DNA of 64,000 nt. Source: Valencia hispanica (Eukaryota > Chordata > Actinopteri > Cyprinodontiformes > Valenciidae). The number at the start of each line of letters is the position of its first letter. The first letter of the stretch is position 1. Position numbers and translations under genes: made by a program. The stretch is from NCBI GenBank assembly GCA_963556495.2, contig OY747711.1:33057914-33121913 (forward strand), in the 5' to 3' direction. The notes below the pieces were generated by a model. That model was not told where the DNA came from, did no database searches, and saw only the letters and a program-made list of their open reading frames with translations. Of this stretch, positions 1 through 12,985 are shown piece after piece.

Positions 1-289
1 TGCAAGCAAAAAAATATCAAATGCTGCATATAGTTGAACTTACGTATGCAGTTATCTTCAATTTGTACCAAACTTTTCCAAGCTGACATATTTATGAGAC
101 AATGAGCCCAAATAATACCTAAACCTTTGCATGTTGACCCAAACTGTATCCGTGGTTCCATGTGAACGTCTGTTCTCTGTCCAGGACCATAGCGATTATT
201 GGTCTACCTCCCGTCTAACTCCCTGCTCTGCTGCACATGTTGTCAGCAGAAAGAGACGACATTATGTCTTGAGCTGTTGGTCGCTTTGA
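1..289. other. no gene recognised
   Basis: AT-rich sequence between the window edge and the LINE; nothing recognised. Confidence 0.5.
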
Positions 290-1500
290 TGAAAACAACA
301 AGGACGGGAGTAATATTCTCCTTCCGTCTGGTATCCGTCAAAATTAGGGCCGCCGCATTCTGCACCAGCTGGAGGCGCGCAATCGAGGAAGAGGTGGTTC
401 CATAAAAAAGGGAATTTGCATAATCCAAGCGAGAGATCACAAATGCGAGGATCACTGTGTGCAGATTGCGTCTGTTCGGGATGGACTTCATCTTTGATAC
501 CCGGCGAAGCTGGAAAAAGCAGGATCTAACCCCCTGGCTAATGTGAGAGTCCATCCGCAGCTCTGGGTCCAAAACCACCCCAAGGTTAGTGATGGTTGGC
601 TTCACTAAGCCGGCAAAACAAGGTGGTAGGACAGGGCTAACTGCAGTTGGAGAAGAAGGGACAAATAAAACACCCTCCAACTTGGACGCGTTCTGATGTA
701 AAAAGTTATTATAGAGCCATGCCTTCACTTCATTTAAACAGTCCACAGCCGGTTGCACTGAGTCTTGTGGTTTTAATGAAACATAAAATTGGCAGTCGTC
801 AGCATACAAATGGTAAGACACACCATGTCGCCTAAAAATATCTGCCAGAGGAAGGATGTAAAGATTAAAAAGCAGAGGTCCTAAAATAGAGCCCTGGGGA
901 ACACTGCAGGACAGAGTGGAGGCTTCAGAGGCAAAATCCCCAAGCCTCACACAGAAACTTCTGTCACTAAGATAGGATCTGAATCAGTTCAGGGGAGTTC
1001 CCTGAATGCCCACTACCTGGTTCAGTCAAGACAGAAGAATACCATGGTCTACAGTGTCAAATGCAGCCGTCAGATCCAGCAACACCAGTAGATCATGTGA
1101 CCCGGAATCTGTGGACCGCAGAACATCATTAAGAACTCTAAGAAGGGCAGTCTCAGTACTATGGCAGGGACGGAACCCAGACTGCAGGGGATCAAGGATA
1201 TAGAAAGTCTCAAAATGGTCAGACAGCTGAGTAAAAACAACTTTCTCGAGAAGCTTAGATAAAAATGGAAGCTTCGATATAGGGCGGAGGTTTCCCAGGG
1301 TGGTAGATTCCAAACCAGCTTTCTTCAGAACTGGTTGGACCACTGCTTATTTGAAAGCCTGGGGAACGACTCCAGAGGACAAACTCCCATTCAAAATTTT
1401 TAGGATGTGGGGGCATCACATCAGTCGGGGAACCAGAAGGCTTCAGCCCTACCACCAGATCAGTGAGCAAACAGAGGGAAATGGGCTCAAAGTGATCCAA
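290..1500 (-). pseudogene. L2-type LINE reverse transcriptase, broken
   Basis: Minus-strand RT of a non-LTR retrotransposon. From 1500 down it shows a thumb-upstream block ([21 protein letters not shown]), motif A ([13 protein letters not shown]), then after a frame break near 1026 motif B (VPQGSILGPLLFNLY) and motif C with an intact YADD. The segment after YADDCQFY runs to a C-terminal NAAALILTDTRRKENITPVL. The 5' part (ORF1, endonuclease) and the 3' tail are missing and there are several frameshifts, so it is dead. Same clade as 28025-29774. Confidence 0.88.
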
Positions 1501-3137
1501 TGAAAACTGTGGGGAGTCACATCCAGGAGAAACACATACTTAGGTCTTCATCAGTTTAACTAATATGTTTTAGGAAGAAAAAAAAAACCAAATCAGATCT
1601 TTTATTGGCTGTCTAGAGGGCAAACCTCTCACGCTAACGAGTTCATGTCCATAGCCTAGTGAAAGTCCCTCGTGGGGAGAGGACAGATCAACTCTTGAAG
1701 ACCCAGGTGGAATAAATGCTTTTGTTTGCAAAGTATGCTCTCTTATGCTTGTATATGTTTGTAAAGTTCTTGCAAGATTCTGTTTTCTTCACTCTGACTC
1801 CTTGGAAATGTGCCAACTGTGAACTCTGTAACTTTATTTGAGTTAAGTCCTCTTTGAATCAGCAAACCAGATCCGGTGGTGATCCAAGGATTAAAACCCT
1901 CCAGCCAAAACCCTTGTCAGCCATATCTGAAGAGATCCAGGTTCTGTGAGTGCTGGTATCACTCAATGCAGTGTTGTGCAGCAATAGATTTGTTTTGGTT
2001 ATTATTATTCATTATTATTAAATATGAATAATTGCTTAGGGTAAGTATTAATACAATTAGTAATTCAGTTTAAAATGACCTAGTTGGACCACCATCCTGG
2101 AGTAAGGAAATAATAATTATCATAATAATAATAATAATAATAATAATAATAGTTCAGTCTCAGTTAATGTTTATGACTACCTGCCTGATAAGGCTGAGGT
2201 ATTTTAAACAGTAATAAATGGAGGAGTGTGTTTGTGCCGTTTTTTGGTGTTTAAACTATCTATTTTAAAACCGTATTTTCTGTATTTTGAATAGCGTAAA
2301 AAACAATCCTAAATTTTTATGAACACCAGAGGCAGACCGCACAAAAAGATATACTAAAATGTTTATCAGTATTTGCACACTGAGCTATTTTTAGCATGTA
2401 GCCCAGGCTAAAGATCACTCTGTGTAGCTTAGCACCAGATAACAAAGAAAAACTTATAAAAAACACTGTTCATACCACAGAAAGAACGCAAGAAATCTGA
2501 AGAATTTAATTTGACAAATGCAGCAAAACACAGTAAACTTGACAATCAAACAATCTTTTAGTTGTTTATTCTAATCCTATTTATCTCTGCCCAGACATAA
2601 CCTTACTTGAACGATTCTTAGATCTCCCTAGAAGGGTGAATCTGTTGTCTGGGGAAAATCAGCATTTAACGGGGAAAATCAGCTGGGGTTAGCTGATCCG
2701 GCTAGCAGCAACTGCACAGGGTGCGGCTAGCAGTGGTTGCTGCTAGCAGCTAGGCCTTGTGGGTGTGTGGCTAGTGGCGGTTGCAGCAAGCCCACTTTAG
2801 CTCAGAACATCGGGTTGTCCTCTCATCTCGGCCCAGCAGCTATCTTCTCCCACAACAGGAAAGCAGGGCGTCGGCAAAAGAGAGAGTCTCTCTTTTTGTT
2901 TGAATCTTTAATTCAAAGATTCCCTCTGCAAAGTTCCGAACAAATCAGGTTCAAGACTTATTCCATAGACTGGAATACAGTTATCTGATCCACGATCAGC
3001 AGACTGTGCTTATATTTTGGATCCAAAGAGCTGACCGTCCCGCCAGCGAATGTGGAGGTTTGAAGTGCTGATGTCCCTCCGATGTGAGTCTAGTGATGAC
3101 CCACAGACAAAGAGAAAGACAGAGGCCCAAGCATTTA
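1501..3137. other. intergenic; short AAT microsatellite and GCTAGCAG cluster
   Basis: Contains (AAT)n at 2122-2150, a repeated 'ggggaaaatcagc' pair at about 2650-2685, and a cluster of GCTAGCAG-like words at 2697-2775. No gene seen. Confidence 0.5.
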
Positions 3138-3576
3138 CTCAAAGAGCAACTCAACCCCAAATCAACTTATTTGTTGTTGATAAACTGTATAAATGAGTGT
3201 CTAATAGTGCTGAGTACATGTCTGGTCATTATTTTTGGTATTTTAGCACATTTTAGTAAAAATATTTCTTTTCTGCCAAAAACCATCAGTGTGACCCCCT
3301 CTTCAGGTTGAAACTCTACACTGCACTTGAATTTGAATTGGACATTGTTTTTTGCTCTACGGTTTTATACCCCACATGCTGCCGCTGTGGGGTATAAAAC
3401 AAGCAAGTCTCAGCCACGCCTCCATAGCAAGTTGGAATAGCAAGGAAGTGTTGATGCCGCCCAGCCCTCTCCTGTGGATCTCTTGGTTGACCAGGCAACA
3501 GCTTTTTTTGATGCATTTTTCCAACTGGAAATGTATGTGGAGTAAGACTCTGGTAAGGGGGTGAGTTTCTCTTTAA
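3138..3576. mobile_element. MITE with central hairpin
   Basis: Inverted ends AAAGAGCAACTCAACCCC (left) and AAAGAGAAACTCACCCCC (right, read in reverse). A perfect 15-bp inverted repeat (GTTTTATACCCCACA) with a 9-base loop sits near 3360-3400. Non-coding. The superfamily is not clear. Confidence 0.7.
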
Positions 3577-4723
3577 ATATGGGTGATCATATCACATTCA
3601 TGAAGTGAAGTTTCTCCTCTTGCTGTTGAAACTGAAGGTGGGTTTAATGCAGTGCATTATGGGATTATTAGCCCTTACGGCAGGAGGACTATCTTTGTAG
3701 TCCAGTCCTGTCATCATGGTGATTGGGATAATAACAGTGAGGGCTGATTCTGAACTTTACCTCCCTTTTAGTTTTTTCGTTGATTATTCTTATTTTTTTA
3801 ATAGAATTGTTGATTAATTTTTATGTTTATTTCAAAATAAACCCTTTTCCTTAGGAATACAAATAAATCTCTTCCTTCTTTTATATGTAATGATGTGTGT
3901 GATATGTAATGTGTAAAGATCTTTCCCTAATCTTTGATAGATTAAGAGAATGATTGGTTTACCCTAAATAAAGTAATATATTTTAATCACACTGCAATAC
4001 AATAAAAACTATGACAAATTAAAGAGAAAAAAAACTGCATCATAGGTTTTAGTTAGATAAACAATCAGCATGTTCACTGTAGTTGGACACTATTGGGTGA
4101 ATGGAGAGGGATCATTCAAAACATTTCGACTGAAATCTGATTAAATTATTATGATGATGATTTGCTTTTTGTGGGAAAAAGGGGGCAAAAGTCATCTTTG
4201 TTTTTTAAAGATTTTAAAGATACATGGCTAAAGATTTAATTTCTTAATAGTATTTTTCTTTGTTTTTATATCTAGGTTATAGTATCAGCTTTTTCCTAAA
4301 TATCCATCAGCAGCAACACAAGTTGGAAACATTGACCAGCAGAATTTTACACTTCCACAGACAGTAAAGGGCTAATAGAGATAAGTCTGTGTATAGTACA
4401 GAGCCTGGGCAGAGGCAATCAGTCATGGTTGAACTCTGCTATGACTTCAATTTCAGTGAGAGGAAACTCATCCCACTATCTCATTTGGTTGCACAATAGG
4501 GCAGCCTTCTGCAGGACTCAGTTGCTTTCTCAGAAAAATAGTAAAAAAATCAAAGATTTGAAGATTTCTTTCTACATATTAAACCATATGGTCAGGAAAT
4601 CTTCACAGTGCATTTGCTGTTGCATAAATAAGATGACAAACATGACCACAGTCATTTATCATTTTCCCTCAACATCTATTGCAAAACATCTGAATTGTGG
4701 ATATACTACAGTCAAATCTAAAT
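3577..4723. other. intergenic, AT-rich
   Basis: No coding signal or family recognised. Open frames here are short and without family motifs. Confidence 0.5.
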
Positions 4724-5230
4724 AAATGGTAAATGACCTGTACTTGTATAGCGCTTTATCTAGTCCAAATGACCCCAAAGTACTTCACATTAGGTTCAAT
4801 TATTTTGGTGATGTTAAGCTACATTGTAGCCACAGCGCCCTGGGGACACTGATAGAAGCGACGCTGCTGAACACTGGCGCCAGCGGCCCTCCGACCACCA
4901 CCGGTTGGCAAGGTGGATAAAGTGTCTTGCCAAAGGACACGACTGACAGAGAGACTGGCAGCTGGGGTTTGAACCAGCAACCCTCCAATTATAAGATGAG
5001 CTCCTACCTTCTGAGCAATGGTCGCCCCAGTATATGTCTATACCAGCTTGTCTGTGGAGTGTCGCAGGGGAGCTGGTGCAGACCCTCACCGGTCAGGAAG
5101 CCTGAGTACCACAGGGTACCCCACATAAACATTCAAACTCCATGCAGAATAACCACAGGATGGATTTCAAACCTAGGAACTTCATTCTGCAAGACAACTG
5201 TGCTACCAACTGCACCACTATACAGCTCAT
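4724..5230 (+). repeat. fish interspersed repeat beginning AAATGGTAAATGACCTGTAC
   Basis: The 'aaatggtaaatg...cttgtatagcg' start, the 'ggtttgaaccagcaaccctc' block and the 'ctgagcaatggtcgcc' end (about 5030) match a repeat common in teleost genomes. It is followed by a second retroposon-like tail (5031-5230) with 'caaactccatgcag' and 'tgctaccaactgcaccact'. I know the pattern but not a firm class. Confidence 0.65.
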
Positions 5231-5483
5231 GACTCACATAAGCCCAACAAAATAATTCCTTTTTCTCCTCTTAAGAGGAACCTCTCATATCTGTCAGCAG
5301 CTTTCCTATAGGAGCATAACAACAAGTGGTGTAATTTATTCTTCATGTTTTGGAGATCTTGGGCCATCAACTGTATGAAATTATAGAATATGTTGGCTGA
5401 ACATCAATTCTTGCAGGTGAAAACCCAAATATGAGGTGTTTGGCTGCTGTACTGGATGTACATAATCAATTGTCATAGTTGCT

Positions 5484-5649
<166 letters not shown>

Positions 5650-7737
5650 TATATTGCATAAATATTTTTTATCCACTGTTGCTCATTATAGGTTTTCAGC
5701 TGGTCATTGTTTACGAGATGCATCATTAGGAGGCTAATGATACACCTTACTGTACAGTTTCAGTGGTGGAGAAATCTTAACTGCAAGCACACCAGTCAAA
5801 CATGCATAATGTGCTTATGTGGTCATGCTGTTATGGGTAATGCTTAACGAGGGCTGCTACTGTCCTGTTGAAAACATCACAGAAAACATCATCTTTACTA
5901 GAAAGGCACTCAGAGAGCGCAACACAGCAACCGACCCATGTCTTTTCCCAGCGTTCCTTGGCAAGGCAAGGAGACACGCTATTCATTGATGAATCCATGT
6001 GACTTTTGAAGTGTGGGGCGTGAAAGATACCACTTTTTGAACCTTTGAAGCACAACCATCTACCCAGCGTCTGTTTGCATAGTCAGCCTGGGCGAGATTA
6101 AAATTGTTCTGAGACAATGTTTTACGATGTAGATTAGCAGCCGTCAGGCATGCAGCCGGGACCAAGATTCCAAAGAACCCCTGCGCAAGGTTTTGTTACT
6201 CCCTTTTGCTCAACTACGAACACATTTTGCTTCGCTCTTTGTGGACTGGACCTCCCTCAAAACAAAGTAGGACTGGACCGGTTCATTCAACCTAATCTTG
6301 TGTCTGGGCAGATAAATAGGGAAAATATAGTTCGGACGAGTTAGAGCTCGTTCATTGTTGGTTAAAGTGTTTTTAAGCGCTGAACCTGTTTGCTCATTTA
6401 GCTAGGGTGACCATAGGGAGGGGGAGTGGGATTGTTCCTGGGAAACGGCATGATGTGTGTGTTTGTAAACTGCAGTTGTAAAATGGTTTCCTTCTGTTCT
6501 AAAAACAAACAAACTAATTGCATTATAAAAAAAGAAATAATTACTCTTCTGAATTAGAAACTTTACCAGAAACAATGATTGTTCACTTGTTAATTCATAC
6601 TGGACAAAAATTAAACAAAAATCTGAAATAACATTTCTAAGAAAACAATTTTTATTTTCTATTCAATGTAATAATAAAAGTAAAACGCATCAGTCTCAAA
6701 AACACAGTAATGCCTGCTCCATTTTTTAGATTTTATCTTCATGTCAGTTTATAGATGAATTATTATTATAGATTTCCTTTGCATATGGACCTACTGAAGT
6801 TGAGACTGGGAGAGAAGATCAACAATAGAATTTAGGTCAACGTATATTTGGGTGTTAAAGAGCAGAAGTTTACACTGATGGACATGTTTCTGTTTGTTTA
6901 TCAGATAAAATCACACTACAATAGATTATAGTGTGTGGTTTTAATGTGGCAAATGTTGAGGATTAAGATTTTGGATTTTTTGCAAGGCTATGCACCCTCT
7001 CAGACTGACTATAATTGACTGGTTAATGGATTATATTAGAACTTACTTAGAATGTGAAATTATTAGCATCTGTTCTGAAGTCTGACAACAGAAAAGGCTG
7101 TGATTTGTAAATGCTTGCAGAGAAGTAACTAAGTGTTTCTAGATATTATGCAGCCATGGCTTTTATGAGATAAGCTATATTTTCTTTACTATTCTAGTAA
7201 AAACAGCAGGTTTGCATCAAATGAATACCCAAAAGGTGTTTTGAGCTTTGAGATCTTACTTAGTCATTCTTATCAAGTGTTCCCAGTTGACATAAAATCT
7301 CCTTTTTGCTGCTAGCATGTTCATTTGACCTCTGTGAGAGAGACTTATTCATGTGTAAACTACAATTCTCCAGAAAGTGGTCCCATTGTGTTCGCATCTT
7401 TTCACTGCTGAGGTTATTCCTAATGAGATGGATCTTCCCTAAGCCAAGGGCTCTTAGGCACCTAAAACAACAATTGCATCAATTTATCTCATTTTCTGTC
7501 TGTCTCATGGATTCCCAACCCATTCAGCTGGGCTTTTTTTCTTCCTTTTAATTATGGTTTTCTTAAATTTCTCTTCGCGATTTCTTTGTTGGCCGACGTA
7601 TGTTGTAAGACAGGAAATAGACATATGTAGTCAGGGAAGCACAGTCACATCCTGCTGCATGTGAATGCAAGTCTCTTCAGTAATGTGTGCATATTGAACC
7701 TTTTCTCCCAGGGCATGAAATACTATTTGTGAAAATA
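5650..7737. other. intergenic; nothing firm
   Basis: Scattered short open frames on both strands at 5831-6344 and 7306-7551 lack recognisable domains. No repeat family recognised. Confidence 0.45.
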
Positions 7738-8919
7738 CACTGCTCAAAAAAATATAGGGAACACTTAAAAAACACAATGTAACTCCAAATGAATCACACT
7801 TCTATGAAATCAAACTGTCCACTTAGGAAGCAACACTGATTGACAATCAATCACATGCTGTTGTGCAAATGGAATAGACAACATGTGGAAATTATAGGCA
7901 ATTATCAAGACACCTCCAGGAAAGGAGTGGTTCTGCAGGTGGTGACCACAGACTACTTCTAAGCTCCTATGCTTTGTGGCTGATATTTTGGTCACTTTTG
8001 AATGCTGACGGTTCTTTCACTCTAGTGGTAGCATGAGACGGACTCTACAAACCACACAAGTGGCTCAGGGGGTGCAGCTCATCCAGGATGACACATCAGT
8101 GTGAGCTGTGGCAAGAAGGTTTACTGTCTGTCAGCGTAGTGTCCAGAGCATGGAGGCGTTTCCCAGGAAACACGCCAGTACATCAGGAGACGTGGAGGAG
8201 GCCGTAGGAGGGCAACAACCCAGCAGTAGTACCGCTACCTCAGTCTTTGTGCAAAGAGGAACAGGAGGAGCACTGCCAGAGCAATGCAAAATGACCTCTA
8301 TCAGGCCACAAATGTGCATGTGTCTGCTCAAACGGTCAGAAACAGATTCGATGAGGGTGGAATGAGGGCCCGACATCCACAGGTGGGGGTTGTGCTTACA
8401 GCCCAAAACCGTGTAGGACGTTTGGCATTTGCAGAGAACACCAAGATTGGCAAATTTGCCACTGGCGCCCTGTGCTCTTCACAGATGAAAGCAGGTCCAC
8501 AATGAGCACATGTGACAGAGTCTGGAGACTGTCCAGGAGTTGGCGGATTAGTCCAGGTCTGGGAGGAGATCCCTCAGGAGACCATCCGCCACCTCATCAG
8601 GAGCATGCCCAGGTGTTGCAGGGAGGTCATACAGGCACGTGGAGGATACACACACTACTGAGCCTCATTCTGACTTGTTTTAAGGACATTACATCAAAGT
8701 TGGATCAGCCAGTAGTATGTTTTTCCACTTTGAGTGTGACTCCAAATCCAGACCTCCATGGGTTGATACATTTAATTTTCATTAATATTTTTTGTGTGAT
8801 TTTGTTGTCAGCTGTCAGCACAGTCAACCATGTAAAGTACAAAACATTTATTAAGAATATTCATTCATTCAGATCTAGGATGTGTTATTTTAGTGTTCCC
8901 TTAATTTTTTTGAGCAGTG
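7738..8919 (+). mobile_element. internally deleted Tc1-like transposon
   Basis: Terminal repeats CACTGCTCAAAAAAATA at the left and their inverse at 8898-8919, flanked by TA dinucleotides (7736-7737, 8920-8921). The plus strand encodes the N-terminal helix-turn-helix part (8040-8400), then [13 protein letters not shown] and the first catalytic Asp in LFTDESR (8472-8495). At about 8532 the sequence jumps to the C-terminal QELAD / WEEIPQETIRHLIRSMP region. The catalytic core with the second Asp and third acidic residue is missing, so it can only be non-autonomous. Confidence 0.93.
8472..8669 (+). pseudogene. Tc1-like transposase remnant (first catalytic motif fused to C-terminus)
   Basis: The frame opens with LFTDESR, the first catalytic block of a DD34E transposase, and within 20 residues passes into a frame-shifted C-terminal part. 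About a third of the protein, including two of the three catalytic residues, is deleted. The downstream extension of the open frame is the element's 3' noncoding end. Confidence 0.8.
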
Positions 8920-8921
8920 TA

Positions 8922-9986
8922 TATTGGAACTTTGAGTGATGTCTTTTAGATATTGTTATCGCATGCATTCTTCAATGCAGCGCACAGCAAGACAATGAAA
9001 AAGGCAGAAAGATTTATTTTATAGTTTACAGCCTCAGGTTTGTCAGGTGCTTAAGTGCAAATTACCGAAATGTACTGATACCATCGTGTGTTGATTTGAT
9101 AAAGAGGAAAAATGTTTCAGGAGATGGTTATGTGACTGAAAACATCAGCTTTCTGGAAATAAAAAAGATTATTTCAGGGGCTTTTGAAGTGATTGCTCCA
9201 GTTACTACATACAGTATGATAATTATTTTATAAATGCCACAACAGATTATTGATTTTAGCATAACCTGACTCATTATAGAGTGTGCTGGGAGTTTGTATG
9301 CAGAGCTGCATGGGTGCAGTGGAAGGCACAAGTCTGAATATGTGCTTTGTATACTTGGCAGGATGGGAAAACATGGGCAGCATGCAAACTGGAGACATGA
9401 AGGTCAGAAAAGACCCATACATCCAAGACAGAGTTTGTTGTACAGGCAATCAGAGGATTCTGTTAAGTTCAGGCTTTAAACATCTAAAATGATGCTGATG
9501 GGTATGAGATCTGATTTTGTATATTTAAGGCATTTTAAAAACGGATTGGTAAAGTTTGACAAGTAAAAAAAACATTCTAATCAAGATTGTGATTCCAGTT
9601 TGCAGCCATACATTTTAGACAGGGCAGTTTTTTACATTGACATAATTTAAGCAAAAGAAAGTTACATTTTCATCGACTTAGTATTAATTGCCAATAGATG
9701 TAGGGTCATTAAACGTCTGCTTTTAGTGGTTAAAGGGAAACCATTAAAAGCAGGCTTATAAGGGTGACCAGGGTAAGACCAAAACTCTCATTGGGATGTG
9801 AAAGGTAATGTATATGCATGTTTGGCAGCAATGAAAAAAAGTACCATGTATGTTAGCAATGTCCCCAATTGAATTTTTTTCTTCCATAAAATGAATCCAA
9901 GTAACTTAAAAACAGTCATTTGCTAATATTGAGTCTTAGTCCTATGAATAATTTTCAATTAGATAATCAGAAAGTCAATTTTCAAA
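8922..9986. other. intergenic
   Basis: AT-rich; no gene or family recognised. Confidence 0.5.
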
Positions 9987-10490
9987 AGTCAATCACCCCA
10001 GTTCTAAAGTCCTTACACTGGCTCCATGTAGCCCAGAGAATATACTTTAACATACTTTTACTAGTTTATAAATCATTGAATGGCTTAGCACCAAAGTATG
10101 TCGAAGATCTGTTGTCACTATTCCAACCCCTCAGACGACTCAGGTCTTCCAACTCTAGTCTACTAATCATCCCTTAGAACCAAACATGGAGAAACAGATT
10201 TCCGTTGCTATGCTCCTCTTATCTAGAACAGACTTCCAGACCACTGTAAATCTGCTGAAACACTGAGTTTCTATAAATCAAAGCTAAAAAATCTGTTTAG
10301 AGGTATTGCCTTTGAGTAACTGATTATTTATTGCTGGAATACTATATGTTTTAATGTTATATGTCTATAATGTTGTGTTTCATGCTTGTATTGTTGCATT
10401 TTTTTATTTTATCCCCTAATAATGTAAAACACGTTAAATTGCCTTTTTTGTTGAAAGTGTGGTATACAAATAAATTTATCTTGCCTTTCC
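9987..10490 (+). mobile_element. L2-type LINE 3' end (copy 1)
   Basis: Encodes the C-terminal end of an L2-type RT protein: ITPVLKSLHWL, then ILLLVYKSLNGLAPKYVEDLL and LRSSNSSLL, then a stop and frameshift. It ends in a 3' noncoding tail ('gtatacaaataaatttatc'). Starts at almost exactly the same base as the copy at 42122. Confidence 0.88.
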
Positions 10491-12507
10491 TAAATAATTT
10501 AGGTAAAATCAATACCATAAATACCAATACCATTTTTTAAATTTTGAGTTCAGTGACATCACACAAATCAATCCATAGGATTCAAAATATTTTGGCTCTA
10601 TGCAGTCAGACAGGTGACTGACTGCATACAGCCACTCCGCAGTCCGGTGGTCCATTACACCACTGGATTTAGTGATTGAAAGCCTCTGCTTGGCCTTGAA
10701 AACCTATTTCATAAAGGTATCTGTACATGTGTTTTGAACTAATGTGCAGGTCCTATGGATTAAGGAGGTCTGCAGCTCCCAACTTCACAAAGTTGCAGAA
10801 TGTCATTGACCTCTTTACACTGTGCACCTCAGCACACCTGAACCAGCTCTGTGACTTTTCGTGGCCAACCAAGTCATGGCTTAGTTGCTTTTATTTCCAT
10901 TTGGTTCCAGTTTCTTTTAATATTACAAACATTTTATTGTGAAAGATTTAATTGTGAAGAACTTTTCATTAATGCGGTGATCTAGTTTTGGCAGTCAATT
11001 CAAGCTGTGTTGCTATTCACACATGATCTTTTTCCTACTCTGGAATGTTGGCTGTGGCCACTTTTGATAAAGCTTTTTCCTGTTTTTCTTCTTAGTAACA
11101 CACTCCCCTTTCAAAATATTTCCCCATTGCTGTATTTCCCTGTCATTAAGCAGGTGGTTGGAGATGACTCACTCTGAAGACTGAAGTCACAAACATCCTG
11201 TTCTCATCAAAGCTCTCCAAACAGCTGGCACAATCACCAATCTATTAATATTTCAGAACATCTGACAAAATTCTTAACACAGAGTTGAATTCCTCATTAA
11301 AGGTCTTTTATTGTTACCAAGTTCTTACAAGTACGATGATTCCACAAGTTGATTTAGACGTCATCACTTTTGTTCATCTTTGTAGCCCAAAGAAATAACA
11401 TAGAATCTAAAATTAAACTAGTAAGAATTTATCATTTGAACTTTAAATAACGCATCAAAAGAAGAAAGAATTTTAAACGGAACAATACCTTCATAATTTA
11501 CTTAAATTTAAACATCATGTTAATTTAATGAATTATTACTCTGCTCAATCTTCCTTTGGGTTGCAGAAGTTCTGGTGCCTGTCTGCTGGAGTCAATAGAC
11601 AAGAAGCAGGGTACACCCTGGATAGATCATCGCTTAATATCAGCCTTCTAGTTGGTACAGTAAATTAAAGCTTACATAAGGTCTCCTTGTGCAGCAAAGC
11701 AACGGATGCAAATGTTTAAGACAAAGCAAGAAGCAGAAGCAGAATTTTTACATAATAAAAAAAATAATAGTCTTTTTTTGGCACATAACTAAAAAAAACT
11801 TGAACATGTTTAAAGATGTCTTTTTTGAGACACTCACTCTTTATCATGGCTACCATACTATCAGAAATCTATTTAATCACATTTGCTGTGGTAGATTTGC
11901 ACAGAAATCCCTCCTCCTTGGGAGTTTCCTTCGTATTGAAGAGATGCGTTACTCTGCTGCTGCCACAACTCAGACACAAAAACACTGTAGTAGAAGGGTA
12001 TCCATTTGTGTGTCTTTACAGGGCATCACCCATGCTTTATTATACTTGTGAGCCCATTATTCCCTAGTTGACTCCGCAACACATTTAAAGATTAGAGATG
12101 TGGATTTAAAGCACTCGGAGGAAAAAATTTCTTTGTCTTGCAAATACTTTCCTGAGCTTTCTGACAGGCTTCCTACACTGTTCTTTTATTAAATTAGATG
12201 CTGAATTGATTATCCTTTTAACAACAACAACAAATCCTGTGAAGTGACATAAAGACCAAACTGGCTCAGATTGGTAAATGGCCATGATGATTTAAACAAT
12301 AAATGAAATTAACCATCATAAGAATCAGCTAACATAATTAACTTAGTGTGTCAAATAAAAACAACATGATCAATAGAAGCTTGTATCTGCCAGCACCTGG
12401 ATACAGGAATAATCTTTGTGGAGACCATTGATTGACTGATTTAATTGTAACTCATTTACCAAACATCGGATATAGAGATCAACAGTATTTGCTCACAGAG
12501 GCAGATT
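10491..12507. other. intergenic
   Basis: AT-rich. The longest frames (11689-12067) overlap in two phases and show no motifs. Nothing recognised. Confidence 0.45.
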
Positions 12508-12604
12508 CACACAAGCACACACACACGCGCACGCACACCTACACCGACACGTGCACGCACGCACGCACGCATTCACTCACACACACACACGCACACACGC
12601 ACAG
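12508..12604. repeat. compound CA / CACG microsatellite
   Basis: Imperfect (CA)n with GCAC-type units. Confidence 0.95.
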
Positions 12605-12985
12605 AGAGAAAAAGTGTTTATATCCTTAACGGATGGTTGGAGTGTAACACAGCTGGATTGAAATCTGTGTAATATTCGTTTGACCTTTCTGCTGCAGACA
12701 TGGACATGTGGTGACGGTTTTCTCCTGATGGATACGTACATGATATCAGAACTATCACCTGTCTCTTATTGGTTCTACTTGCAGGATTATGTTTGTTTCA
12801 AAATAATAAATAGAATTAATGAATTAGTGCATAGTATAATCTCTTCTATTCTCTTACAACCTAATTTGTGTTATTTTGCTATTCCACCTGTGATGAACAG
12901 ATGAATTGTCCAACTGCTTTACCATCTAGCTCTAATTTATATTTATGTTCAGCCTAATGTGGCAAAAACATTTTTTAATGTGGAT

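Noticed and set aside
11689..12067. 120- and 83-residue overlapping frames
   Set aside because: No motifs, AT-rich, overlap in two phases; probably chance.
12432..12629. His/Thr-rich frame
   Set aside because: Translation of the CA-rich microsatellite.
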